NCBI RefSeq assembly: GCF_013391805.1
Contig: NZ_CP058364.1
Coordinates: 1,798,501-1,862,500, forward strand
DNA length: 64,000 nucleotides
Direction of reading: 5' to 3'
Source: Galbibacter sp. BG1
GTDB taxonomy: Bacteria; Bacteroidota; Bacteroidia; Flavobacteriales; Flavobacteriaceae
Under the pieces are notes generated by a model that did no database searches, was not told where the DNA came from, and saw nothing but the letters and a program-made list of their open reading frames with translations. This document shows, in pieces, positions 50,935 to 59,071 of the stretch (position 1 is the first letter of the stretch; every line of letters starts with the position of its first letter). Position numbers and translations under genes: made by a program.

Positions 50935-53724
50935 ATGAAACATTTATTCACAGTTCTAATACTGTTTGTAAGCGCCCTAATGGCAGCGCAGGAAGCTAAA
51001 GGTTCTATCGTAGGAACCATTACTGATAAAGAAATGAATAACGACCCCCTACCTTTTGCAAATGTGCAAATAGAGGGTTCCACAAAAGGAACTACAACCG
51101 ATATGGATGGGCTTTATGAAATAGCCAATGTAGATCCAGGAACCTATACCTTGGTAATTAGTTTTGTGGGGTACGAAACCTTAAAAGTACCCAATATTAA
51201 AGTAGAAGCGGGCAAAGTTACCGAACTTAATACCGCTCTAGGGGCAAGTAGTGTAAGTCTAGACGAAGTGGTCGTTACTACAACTGTTCGAAGAGATTCT
51301 GAAACTGCTTTATTGTTAGATCAAAAGAAGGCGATTGAGATTAAAGAAAGTATAGGGGCGCAGCAATTAACTAAAATTGGAGTTTCCGATGCAGCAACGG
51401 CAACATCTAAGATTTCTGGCGTTACTACAAGTGAGGCTTCAGGGGATGTTTTTGTGCGAGGATTGGGTGACCGTTATTTATCGACTACTTTAAATGGCTT
51501 GCCGATACCTTCAGATGATGTAGAAAGAAAAAATATTGATTTAGGACTTTTCTCAACTAAAGTTTTGGAAAATGTAGGGATTAGTAAAACGTACTCTACA
51601 AGTGGATATGCCGATCAGGCTTCTGGTAATATTGATGTTACTAGTCGACAACTAAATGGAAGTGAAGAGCTTAGTGTTGGTATAAGAGGAGGTGTAAACA
51701 CAAATGTAATGAAGGATGGAGTTTTTAATGATTTTAAAGTTTCTCCAAATAATAGTGATATTACTGTAGGTTTTTACGATCCTAGTTTATCTCCTGATGA
51801 GGCTATTACTGGTCAGGGATGGGATCCAGTAACTGCTAGCACTCCATTAGATTATAGGTATGCACTTACAGCTGGTAAGAAATTTGGCGACAAATTCTCA
51901 ATACTATTTACAGGGTCTCAATCTGTATCTAACAATTATAGAGAGGGAGTTTTTAAACAATTCCGTTCGAACAACCGAGATGTTGATTTTACGGATGCAA
52001 CAAATTGGAATAAGGATTATAATACCACAGCGTTGGTAGATTTAACTTATTTCATTAACAAATCTCATAAATTAAAAGCAGTAAGTATGTTTATCAACCG
52101 TCTTCAAGATCAGGTTTTTGAAGCGGGTAGAAATGGTGAAGGTTTTGTTTTTGAAGAAACAGCACCAGTTGAAGGTTTGGGTCAATTTATACGAGATCAG
52201 AATACAAGACAAACACAACTTTGGGTGAATCAGTTGTTTGGTACACACCAACTTTCAGATAGAAATGAATTTACTTGGGGTGGTGCTTATAATATTGTAA
52301 ATGCTGATGAACCGAATAGAATTAGGAATGAATTCAATATTGATCCGAACGATCCTACTTTTGTACAATTTGGGAGAAATGGGGGTTTTCAGCAGCGTAA
52401 GTCGACCCAAAAAATAGATGATGCTGAGTACAATGGATTTTTGAATGATGAGTTCAAAGTCATTGATGATGAAAATAAGTCTTTTAGAGTGAATTTGGGA
52501 GGTAACGTTAGGTATAAAACGAGAGATTTTAATTCTCAATTCTTTGGAGTAACGGAAACTTCTTTGAATGCTGTAAACCCTGATTCTGTAGATGATTTAG
52601 ACGATGTTTTTACAGATGAAAATTTTCAAAATGGAAGATTGAGATTTCAATCATTACCTGAGGATTTATATGAAGGTACTTTAGGGGTATACGCCGGCTA
52701 TGCTAACTTTAATGTTGCTCTGGAAAAATTCAACTTTAATGTAGGATTGCGATATGAAAAAGACAATATTGATGTTGATTACATGGTTAACAATTTCCCG
52801 AATGGGGCAACTTCAAAAGAGTATTCTAATATATATCCAAGCTTAAACTTTAAGTATAATTTCAATGAGCAACATGGATTGCGTTTTGCAGCCAGTAGAA
52901 CCATTACCTTGCCTGAGTTTAAAGAAATTGCTCCATTTGAATACGTGTCGCCTACAGGTCAAATTACAAGAGGTAATCCAGGTATCGAGGCCTCTACAAA
53001 CTTAAATTACGATATTAAATACGAGTTTTTTCCAAATGCAGGTCAATTAATTTCATTAGCAGGATTTTATAAAGTTATTGATGATCCTATAAACAAAGTA
53101 CAGGATCGAGGTGCAGCCGGAATATTTTCTTTCTTCAACGCTGGGGATCAGGCAAGAGTTTCTGGTTTAGAGCTAGAGACGAGGGTAGATCTTATTTCTT
53201 CTCCAGAACCAGATTCTGGTTATGATTTAAATCTGAATCTGAACGTAACACGTATGTGGCATCAGCAGGATTTAAAAGATGTTTTTGATGAAAATGGAAA
53301 TTTTGTTAGAACATTTAGATACAATAATAAGTCTGAAACTGGACTTCAAGGGGCATCAGATTGGATTGTGAATACTTCATTAGGTTTCTCAACAAAAACA
53401 CAAAATGAATTTAATGCTACCTTAACAGCAAACTACGCTTCAGATAGGATATTTGCATTGGGAGCTCCGGAAATTCAAACACAGGCAGATATACAATACA
53501 ACGAAGAAATAATAGAGCAAGGCTTTGTCACTTTAGATGCAGTTATTTCAAAGGATTTAGGTGAACATTGGAATCTAAGATTGATTGGAAGAAACCTTTT
53601 GAATCCGGATATAGAGAGAACTCAATTGGTTAGGCCTGTTGCAACTGGAATAGAAACCAATGAAGTGGTAAGGTCTTACCAAAACGGAGTTCAAGTTAGA
53701 TTAGGAATTAGTTACACATTTTAA
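50935..53724 (+). CDS. TonB-dependent receptor with carboxypeptidase-regulatory-like N-domain
   Basis: A 929-residue outer-membrane transporter. The signal peptide is MKHLFTVLILFVSALMAAQ. A CarboxypepD-regulatory-like domain (about 22-110; GTITDKEMNNDPLPFANVQIEGSTKGTTTDMDGLY, YTLVISFVGYETL) is followed by a plug domain (KISGVTTSEASGDVFVRGLGDRYLSTTLNGLPIP). The 22-stranded barrel ends in VRLGISYTF, with the final Phe typical of barrel insertion. There is no SusD homologue beside it; instead the next gene encodes a lipoprotein. The divergent two-component regulator and pho-box-like repeats suggest regulated uptake of a nutrient such as phosphate or an organophosphate, which is inferred. Confidence 0.92.
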   Translation: MKHLFTVLILFVSALMAAQEAKGSIVGTITDKEMNNDPLPFANVQIEGSTKGTTTDMDGLYEIANVDPGTYTLVISFVGYETLKVPNIKVEAGKVTELNTALGASSVSLDEVVVTTTVRRDSETALLLDQKKAIEIKESIGAQQLTKIGVSDAATATSKISGVTTSEASGDVFVRGLGDRYLSTTLNGLPIPSDDVERKNIDLGLFSTKVLENVGISKTYSTSGYADQASGNIDVTSRQLNGSEELSVGIRGGVNTNVMKDGVFNDFKVSPNNSDITVGFYDPSLSPDEAITGQGWDPVTASTPLDYRYALTAGKKFGDKFSILFTGSQSVSNNYREGVFKQFRSNNRDVDFTDATNWNKDYNTTALVDLTYFINKSHKLKAVSMFINRLQDQVFEAGRNGEGFVFEETAPVEGLGQFIRDQNTRQTQLWVNQLFGTHQLSDRNEFTWGGAYNIVNADEPNRIRNEFNIDPNDPTFVQFGRNGGFQQRKSTQKIDDAEYNGFLNDEFKVIDDENKSFRVNLGGNVRYKTRDFNSQFFGVTETSLNAVNPDSVDDLDDVFTDENFQNGRLRFQSLPEDLYEGTLGVYAGYANFNVALEKFNFNVGLRYEKDNIDVDYMVNNFPNGATSKEYSNIYPSLNFKYNFNEQHGLRFAASRTITLPEFKEIAPFEYVSPTGQITRGNPGIEASTNLNYDIKYEFFPNAGQLISLAGFYKVIDDPINKVQDRGAAGIFSFFNAGDQARVSGLELETRVDLISSPEPDSGYDLNLNLNVTRMWHQQDLKDVFDENGNFVRTFRYNNKSETGLQGASDWIVNTSLGFSTKTQNEFNATLTANYASDRIFALGAPEIQTQADIQYNEEIIEQGFVTLDAVISKDLGEHWNLRLIGRNLLNPDIERTQLVRPVATGIETNEVVRSYQNGVQVRLGISYTF

Positions 53725-53795
53725 ATAAATTTTAACCGCTTAGCGGGTTAGTCAATTAAACATCTCAAAAACAATTAATTAAACTTTAGATTATT

Positions 53796-55742
53796 ATGAA
53801 AAACAGAATGATTAAAATTTCAGCTTTAACAGCGCTTTTTTGCAGCCTTGTTCTGATTGGTTGTAGTAGCGATGATGATGGCGGTGGAACACAGCCACCT
53901 GTAGAGAGCAATGTTCTTACCGGAGACTTAACTGAGGATAGAACTTTAGACCCAACTATACAATATAGAGTACAAGGGAGTTTCCAAGTTACTGATGGAG
54001 TTAAATTAACTATTCCTGGCGGAACTCAAATCGTTTCTGATAGAGGAACTGGTAACTTTATTGCGGTATTGCAAGGTGGTGAAATAGACGTTCAAGGTAC
54101 TGCTTCAAATCCAGTACTTATGACATCTGCTGAAGGAAACCCTGGGGACTGGGGAGGTTTATTGCTTTGTGGAAAAGCCACCACAACTGCAGGGGCTAAT
54201 TCTATTGCTGAAGTAGGAGGATTAGTTTATGGAGGTACTGACGATTCCGACAGCTCTGGGTCTATAGATTACTTAACTATTGTTGGTTCAGGAGCACAAA
54301 TTAATGCAGATTCTCAGTATAATGGACTTTCGCTTTATGCCGTAGGTTCTGGAACATCAATTAGCAATGTTGCCATTATTGATGGTGCAGATGATGGTGT
54401 AGAGTTTTTCGGTGGTACTGTTTCTGTATCTAACATATATTTAGAGAATAATCAAGATGATGCTGTAGACTGGACTGAAGGTTGGAATGGAACTGTTACA
54501 AATACTTATGTATTACACACGGTTGATGGGTTTTCTACTGCAGTTGAAGCAGATGGAGCAAATAACAATCCTAAGTTAGAAAACTTTACTGCAGTTTCAA
54601 CTGTTGGTGGTTTAGCATTACAGTTCAAAAAAGAATCCGGAGCAACTATAGACAATCTTTCTTTAACAGGATATGATTCTAGTTTAGATTTCCCAGATAA
54701 CGGAGCTTTAACTAATGTTAAAATTGAAGGTGAGGATGCCAATCCAGAATCTACTTATACAACTCCTCCAACTGTAAACATCGATATGTTTTCATGGGTT
54801 TCTACTGAGGTTGTTGTAGATCCAACCTTACTTCAAGGTACTGTAGAGGGCGAAGTAACTCTGGATGCATCTGTTGAGTACACATTAAATTCATCTTATG
54901 TGGTTCAAGATGGTGGTAAGCTAATAATCCCAGCTGGAACAAAAATCACTGCAAGATCAGGTGGTACAGATGTTTATATTGCTGTACTTCAAGGAGGTGA
55001 AATAGATATTCAAGGTACTCCTGAAAATCCAGTTGTGATTTCTTCTGTAGAAGGTAACCCAGAAGATTGGGCAGGTTTAACAATTTGTGGTAAAGCTACC
55101 ACTACTGCAGGAGCTGGTACAATTGCAGAAATCGGTGGATTTGTATACGGAGGTAACGACGACACAGACAATTCAGGAAGTATTAAGAATCTTGTTTTAG
55201 TTGGTACTGGTGCACAAATCAATTCTGAGTCTCAGTACAATGGGATTTCTTTCTACTCCGTAGGATCTGGAACAGTCGTTGAAAATATTGCGATCATCAA
55301 TGGTGCGGATGATGGAGTTGAGTTCTTTGGAGGTACTGTTTCAGCAACGAATCTATATTTGGAAAATAACCAAGATGATTCTGTGGATTGGACTGAAGGT
55401 TGGAGTGGTAATATAACCAATACGTACGTTTCTCACACGGTAGCAGGTTTCTCTACTGCTATTGAAGCAGATGGTGCAAACGGTAATCCTAATATAGTAA
55501 ACTTTACTGCTGTATCAACTGTAGATGGTATAGGGTTACAGTTTAAGAAGCAATCTGGAGCTACTATATCTAATATCTTCTTAGATGGGTATGCTACAAA
55601 TGTAGATTTCCCTGATAATGGAGGTGCTCCTGCTAATGTTATTATAGATGGTACTCCATTGACTGGACCTTCAGACGATGTATTCAGTGATGGTACTGCC
55701 GTTGATATTTCTACGTGGACATGGAAAGATGCTAGACTTTAA
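53796..55742 (+). CDS. Lipoprotein with two near-identical beta-helix-like halves
   Basis: A 648-residue surface lipoprotein. The signal peptide ends in LIGC (Cys 23), followed by SSDDDGGG, typical of Bacteroidota surface lipoproteins. Two long repeats cover about 41-318 and 346-625. Shared blocks include FIAVLQGGEIDVQGT, the CGKATTTAGA stretch, VYGGTDDSDSSGSI, GADDGVEFFGGTVS, LENNQDDAVDWTEGW and ADGAN. By eye about two thirds of positions are identical. The short strand-turn pattern suggests a right-handed beta-helix with Asp-rich calcium-like turns. It lies 72 bases after the TonB receptor and is probably its partner in place of SusD. The binding target is unknown. A strong terminator follows at 55775. 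Confidence 0.85.
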   Translation: MKNRMIKISALTALFCSLVLIGCSSDDDGGGTQPPVESNVLTGDLTEDRTLDPTIQYRVQGSFQVTDGVKLTIPGGTQIVSDRGTGNFIAVLQGGEIDVQGTASNPVLMTSAEGNPGDWGGLLLCGKATTTAGANSIAEVGGLVYGGTDDSDSSGSIDYLTIVGSGAQINADSQYNGLSLYAVGSGTSISNVAIIDGADDGVEFFGGTVSVSNIYLENNQDDAVDWTEGWNGTVTNTYVLHTVDGFSTAVEADGANNNPKLENFTAVSTVGGLALQFKKESGATIDNLSLTGYDSSLDFPDNGALTNVKIEGEDANPESTYTTPPTVNIDMFSWVSTEVVVDPTLLQGTVEGEVTLDASVEYTLNSSYVVQDGGKLIIPAGTKITARSGGTDVYIAVLQGGEIDIQGTPENPVVISSVEGNPEDWAGLTICGKATTTAGAGTIAEIGGFVYGGNDDTDNSGSIKNLVLVGTGAQINSESQYNGISFYSVGSGTVVENIAIINGADDGVEFFGGTVSATNLYLENNQDDSVDWTEGWSGNITNTYVSHTVAGFSTAIEADGANGNPNIVNFTAVSTVDGIGLQFKKQSGATISNIFLDGYATNVDFPDNGGAPANVIIDGTPLTGPSDDVFSDGTAVDISTWTWKDARL

Positions 55743-55774
55743 GAAGTAAAATTAGTATTTTAGAAATAATATAT

Positions 55775-55811
55775 AACCACCCCGACAATAAAAGTCGGGG
55801 TGGTTTTTTTA
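55775..55811 (+). terminator. Intrinsic terminator after the beta-helix lipoprotein
   Basis: A perfect 12-bp GC-rich stem pairs 55775-55786 with 55794-55805 around a 7-base loop and is followed by seven T residues. Confidence 0.95.
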
Positions 55812-55821
55812 TGCCCAAATT

Positions 55822-55857
55822 GTCATGTCGATCCCGAAGCCTCGGGTGAGATATCAC
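55822..55857. repeat. Partial copy of the dispersed GTCAT...GATATCACA repeat
   Basis: GTCATGTCGATC, then CCCGAAGCCTCGGG (stem CCCGA...TCGGG, 55833-55846) and GAGATATCACATAA. The ends match the repeats at 55968 and 56429 and the middle matches the TCCCGA...TCGGGA palindrome family. It lies in the 322-base gene-free gap 55743-56064, which otherwise holds the terminator and the next repeat. Confidence 0.65.
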
Positions 55858-55967
55858 ATAAACTTGCCTCAGTACGGTTTTTTCTTTAAAAAAAGATAGC
55901 TCATGGATCCAGCCAAATTAGTTTTTATTGCAATGCCCTTCTTTTATAATAAGTGATTACTTATCTA

Positions 55968-56045
55968 GATGAGACTTCTCCACCCACTCTTACGGTTGGC
56001 ATCGAGGAGACCAGTGCGTCATATCGATCGCAGGGAGATATCACA
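55968..56045. repeat. Left ~80-bp direct repeat flanking the GIY-YIG gene
   Basis: Runs from GATGAGACTTCTC through TTACGGTTGGCATCGAGG and ACCAGTGCGTCATATCGATC to GAGATATCACA. The same order recurs at 56429-56513, with long exact stretches such as GACCAGTGCGTCATATCGATC (one side of the gene) and its copy on the other side. Confidence 0.7.
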
Positions 56046-56064
56046 TAACCCTACTCAAAGAATT

Positions 56065-56388
56065 TTACACTACCTGGTTATTCAGTGTTTCCCATTTGGG
56101 ATTAAAACTTGTTATCAGTTGATTTTTCTTTTCTCTACGCCATTTTTTAAGTTCTTTTTCCCGCTTGATGGCTTCCAAAGGGGTTTCAAAACCTTCATAA
56201 TACACCAAGTAAAAACAACTGTATTTGCCTGCGAATGATTTTTTAAGGTTTTGGCTATCAAAATAATGTTGGGATAGTCTTCTTTGGATATTGTTTGTTA
56301 CTCCAATATAAAGGGTAGTTCGGTATTGATTGGTTGTTATGTAAAGGAAAAAATTGTAGAGTATGGAATAAAGATAGTAAGACTTCAT
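56065..56388 (-). CDS. GIY-YIG nuclease family protein
   Basis: A 107-residue single-domain endonuclease. The YIG half is intact (TTLYIGVTNNIQRRLSQHYF), with the conserved Arg and His following, and the catalytic Glu region EGFETPLEAIKREKELKKWRREKK. The first half (MKSYYLYSILYNFFLYITTNQYR) is about ten residues longer than in usual members (YYVYILTNKYR-like), as if one strand were duplicated. The start is taken as ATG 56388; the frame is open further to 56463, but that extension lies in the repeat. The gene lies exactly between two similar ~80-bp direct repeats. Members of this family are widespread in flavobacteria and their role is unknown. Confidence 0.82.
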   Translation of the reverse strand: MKSYYLYSILYNFFLYITTNQYRTTLYIGVTNNIQRRLSQHYFDSQNLKKSFAGKYSCFYLVYYEGFETPLEAIKREKELKKWRREKKNQLITSFNPKWETLNNQVV

Positions 56389-56428
56389 ATTAAATTCGCT
56401 TTGCCTAAGTATTGGGACGCAATAGTAG

Positions 56429-56513
56429 GATGGGACCTCTCTTCCAGCCCTAACGGCCAGCATCGAAGTGACCAGTGCGTCATATCGATCTTGAAGCCTC
56501 GGGGGATATCACA
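56429..56513. repeat. Right ~80-bp direct repeat flanking the GIY-YIG gene
   Basis: Runs from GATGGGACCTCTC through TAACGGCCAGCATCGAAG and GACCAGTGCGTCATATCGATC (split into the last two words by the line) to GGGGATATCACA. It is the same order as 55968-56045, with an extra GAAGCCTCGGG palindrome remnant in the middle, as in 55822-55857. Confidence 0.7.
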
Positions 56514-56586
56514 AAAGGCTATTACCAAGCGGCATGCTACTTTTAACTAGCGCTTCACATGATCTAAAAGATTTATTTAAAACACA

Positions 56587-56616
56587 TAAAAAAGCCCGGA
56601 TCTTCACCCGGGCTTA
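56587..56616 (-). terminator. Intrinsic terminator for DUF4293 gene
   Basis: On the minus strand AAGCCCGG (56615-56608) pairs with CCGGGCTT (56599-56592) around an 8-base loop and is followed by a run of T. It lies 28 bases past the minus-strand stop at 56644. Confidence 0.9.
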
Positions 56617-56643
56617 ACGCACTAATATACTAAGATGTTAGGT

Positions 56644-57054
56644 TTAGCGTAATCGATCCACAGATTTTACAAGATCTTCGTCCTTTTTAATGGCCCTGTT
56701 GGCCAACACTAAAAAAACGATAGAAACAATAGGTAGAAGCATCCCAATACCCTTCTCAGAAACGTTGGTTTCTCCGGATAAGATTAGCGACCGATAAACG
56801 AAAAATCCTAGTAAAAAAAGATTGAGTATTATGTTCAATCTGTTCAACACAAATTGATTTTTTCTTTTCTTATATAAAAATATAGTTACAAAGGCCAAGA
56901 TTGCAGAAACAGCAAATAGGGCAGAATACAAAATATCATTATCAGCATAAACAGCTTCCCCCTTATTATCTGTCCAAAGGTATACCCAAAATGGTAAAAC
57001 CCCGCTGATAATAACAACTAGAAGTAGGTAAATGCTCTGTATACGTTGTAACAC
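56644..57054 (-). CDS. DUF4293 membrane protein
   Basis: A 136-residue inner-membrane protein with four helices (IYLLLVVIISGVLPFWVYLW; LYSALFAVSAILAFVTIFLY; LNIILNLFLLGFFVYRSLIL; IGMLLPIVSIVFLVLANRAI). The start MLQRIQSIYLLLV and end KKDEDLVKSVDRLR fit DUF4293, a Bacteroidota family of unknown function that is nearly always divergent from rho, as here. The end is basic, so the C-terminus is probably cytoplasmic. A TATTTTTG -7-like box is at 57074-57081 on the minus strand. Confidence 0.88.
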   Translation of the reverse strand: MLQRIQSIYLLLVVIISGVLPFWVYLWTDNKGEAVYADNDILYSALFAVSAILAFVTIFLYKKRKNQFVLNRLNIILNLFLLGFFVYRSLILSGETNVSEKGIGMLLPIVSIVFLVLANRAIKKDEDLVKSVDRLR

Positions 57055-57073
57055 TTTTTTAATTTTTCTTCCG

Positions 57074-57081
57074 CAAAAATA
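57074..57081 (-). promoter_or_regulatory. Putative -7 element for DUF4293
   Basis: On the minus strand the octamer is TATTTTTG, an exact TAnnTTTG match, 19 bases before the ATG at 57054. Confidence 0.4.
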
Positions 57082-57246
57082 GCGTTCTTTTTTAAAAATT
57101 GTGCTTGTTTATTAAAATTTATTTGTATTATTGCCTAGTCAATTCGAAACGAGTGCTTTACTGCGTTTCATTTTGAACTTCATATAGAATTTTCACGAAA
57201 AGATACATTTTCACCTCAAACCAATAATAAATTATTTATTTAATCA

Positions 57247-58950
57247 ATGTTTGAAATTTCAGATTTAAAAGCAAAAAAACTTGCTGAGTTACATGAGATT
57301 GCCAAAGTGGCGGGTATTCCTAAATACAAATCTCTCAAAAAGAACGATTTAATATATCAGATATTAGATGTACAGGCTGCGAGTCCAGAGGCGGTAGCAA
57401 AAGAAAAGGCAAAAGCGGAGAAAGATAATGCAGGCGAGAAGAAGAGCGCTCCTAAGCCTACCCCGAGAAAAAGAACACGTACTACCAAAAAACCTACCAA
57501 TAACCAACCTTCCGATTCTAAAAACACTCCTCAAAAAACTTCAGAAAATACTAAGCCAGAAGCTAAGAAAGAGGAAGTGGCTCCTGCTAAGCAGGCACCA
57601 AAGCAGGAAAATAATGCTCCTAAAAAGGAAGAGTCGAAAAAAACACAAAATAATAATAGAAACACCAACGATTCTAAAAATACAAAACAGCGCAAGGATA
57701 GCAATAGCAACAACAGCAACGCTTCGCGCAACCAAAACCAACCGCAACAGCACAAGAAAAACAACAATGCTCCCAAAGACAGGGATAATTACGATAAGGA
57801 AAAGAAAAACCGTTACCGTGAGCCCGATTTTGAGTTTGATGGTATTGTAGAAAGTGAAGGGGTGTTGGATATAATGCAGGATGGCTACGGTTTTTTAAGA
57901 AGTAGCGATTACAATTATTTATCTTCCCCTGATGATATTTATGTTTCCCAATCACAAATTCGTTTATTCGGTTTAAAAACTGGAGATACCGTAAAGGGAA
58001 CCGTACGGCCACCAAAAGAAGGGGAAAAATATTTTCCTTTGATTAAGGTGAATCAAATTAACGGACTCGACCCACAAGTGGTGAGGGATCGTGTTTCTTT
58101 TGAACATTTAACTCCATTGTTTCCTAATGAAAAATTTAGGCTAGCTGAAAAGCAAAGCACAATGTCTACACGTATTGTAGATTTGTTCTCCCCAATTGGG
58201 AAAGGACAACGTGGAATGATAGTTTCCCAGCCAAAAACGGGAAAAACAATGTTGTTGAAAGATATTGCCAACGCCATTGCAGCCAATCATCCAGAGGTTT
58301 TTCAATTGATCTTGTTAATCGATGAGCGCCCGGAAGAGGTTACAGACATGCAACGCCATGTGAGAGGGGAAGTAATTGCTTCTACCTTCGATGAACCTGC
58401 AGATAGACACGTAAAAGTGGCCAACATTGTTTTGGAAAAAGCAAAACGACTGGTAGAATGTGGGCACGATGTGGTAGTTCTTTTAGACTCCATTACGCGT
58501 TTGGCACGAGCTTATAACACAGTGCAGCCAGCCAGTGGTAAAGTATTGAGTGGGGGTGTAGATGCCAATGCCTTGCATAAACCTAAGCGTTTCTTTGGTG
58601 CTGCCAGAAATATTGAAGGCGGTGGTTCTTTAACAATTATTGCGACCGCACTTACCGATACAGGTTCTAAAATGGATGAGGTTATTTTTGAAGAGTTTAA
58701 AGGAACGGGTAACATGGAACTGCAGTTGGATAGACGTATTTCCAACAAACGTATCTTCCCAGCAATCGACTTAATTTCTTCTTCTACCCGTCGCGACGAC
58801 TTATTATTGGACGAAAATTCCATTCAGCGTATGTGGATTATGCGTAAGTATCTATCGGATATGAATCCGATTGAAGCCATGGAGTTTATGGAGCAACGTA
58901 TAAAAATGACTAAAAACAATGAAGAATTTTTAATGACGATGAATCAATAA
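57247..58950 (+). CDS. rho: Transcription termination factor Rho with an Asn/Lys-rich insert
   Basis: ATP-dependent RNA helicase that ends untranslated transcripts, 567 residues, about 150 longer than E. coli Rho. The N-terminal helix bundle [25 protein letters not shown] is followed from about 60 to 195 by a low-complexity insert of Lys, Asn, Gln, Pro and Thr, probably disordered. The cold-shock RNA-binding domain follows ([20 protein letters not shown]). The ATPase core has Walker [19 protein letters not shown] near 325, Walker [17 protein letters not shown], the Q-loop and the [10 protein letters not shown]-loop. A long insert is known in Bacteroidota Rho. The 190-base upstream gap may serve autoregulation. 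Confidence 0.97.
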   Translation: MFEISDLKAKKLAELHEIAKVAGIPKYKSLKKNDLIYQILDVQAASPEAVAKEKAKAEKDNAGEKKSAPKPTPRKRTRTTKKPTNNQPSDSKNTPQKTSENTKPEAKKEEVAPAKQAPKQENNAPKKEESKKTQNNNRNTNDSKNTKQRKDSNSNNSNASRNQNQPQQHKKNNNAPKDRDNYDKEKKNRYREPDFEFDGIVESEGVLDIMQDGYGFLRSSDYNYLSSPDDIYVSQSQIRLFGLKTGDTVKGTVRPPKEGEKYFPLIKVNQINGLDPQVVRDRVSFEHLTPLFPNEKFRLAEKQSTMSTRIVDLFSPIGKGQRGMIVSQPKTGKTMLLKDIANAIAANHPEVFQLILLIDERPEEVTDMQRHVRGEVIASTFDEPADRHVKVANIVLEKAKRLVECGHDVVVLLDSITRLARAYNTVQPASGKVLSGGVDANALHKPKRFFGAARNIEGGGSLTIIATALTDTGSKMDEVIFEEFKGTGNMELQLDRRISNKRIFPAIDLISSSTRRDDLLLDENSIQRMWIMRKYLSDMNPIEAMEFMEQRIKMTKNNEEFLMTMNQ

Positions 58951-58957
58951 CTGTAAA

Positions 58958-58990
58958 CGTCTTCGCGAGGAGGTACGACGCAGCGATCTC
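58958..58990. repeat. Dispersed GCGAGGAGG...GCGATCTC repeat
   Basis: CGTCTTCGCGAGGAGG, then TACGACGCAGCGATCTC, follows a pattern I recognise as widespread in Bacteroidota intergenic DNA (GTCATTGCGAGG...GCAATCTC). It lies 8 bases past the rho stop, next to the palindrome at 59022. Confidence 0.5.
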
Positions 58991-59021
58991 TTGAATTGTA
59001 GATAGATTTATAAACAGCATG

Positions 59022-59068
59022 AAATGTCACCCTGTCCCGAAGTATCGGGAGTCGAAGGGTGACATTTT
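59022..59068. repeat. Double stem-loop repeat between rho and the BCCT gene
   Basis: An outer 12-bp stem, AAATGTCACCCT (59022-59033) with AGGGTGACATTT (59056-59067), encloses an inner stem TCCCGA (59035-59040) with TCGGGA (59045-59050). The inner arms match the palindromes in the tRNA region. Lying between two convergent genes with A- and T-rich ends, it may also act as a bidirectional terminator. Confidence 0.85.
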
Positions 59069-59071
59069 GTT

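Noticed and set aside
56389-56463. Longer N-terminus for the GIY-YIG protein
   Set aside because: The extension is encoded largely within the flanking repeat and its sequence (MLAVRAGREVPSYYC) looks unrelated to the family.
57428-57850. Plus-strand 140-codon frame overlapping the rho insert
   Set aside because: Basic low-complexity product caused by reading the AAA/AAC-rich insert in another frame.
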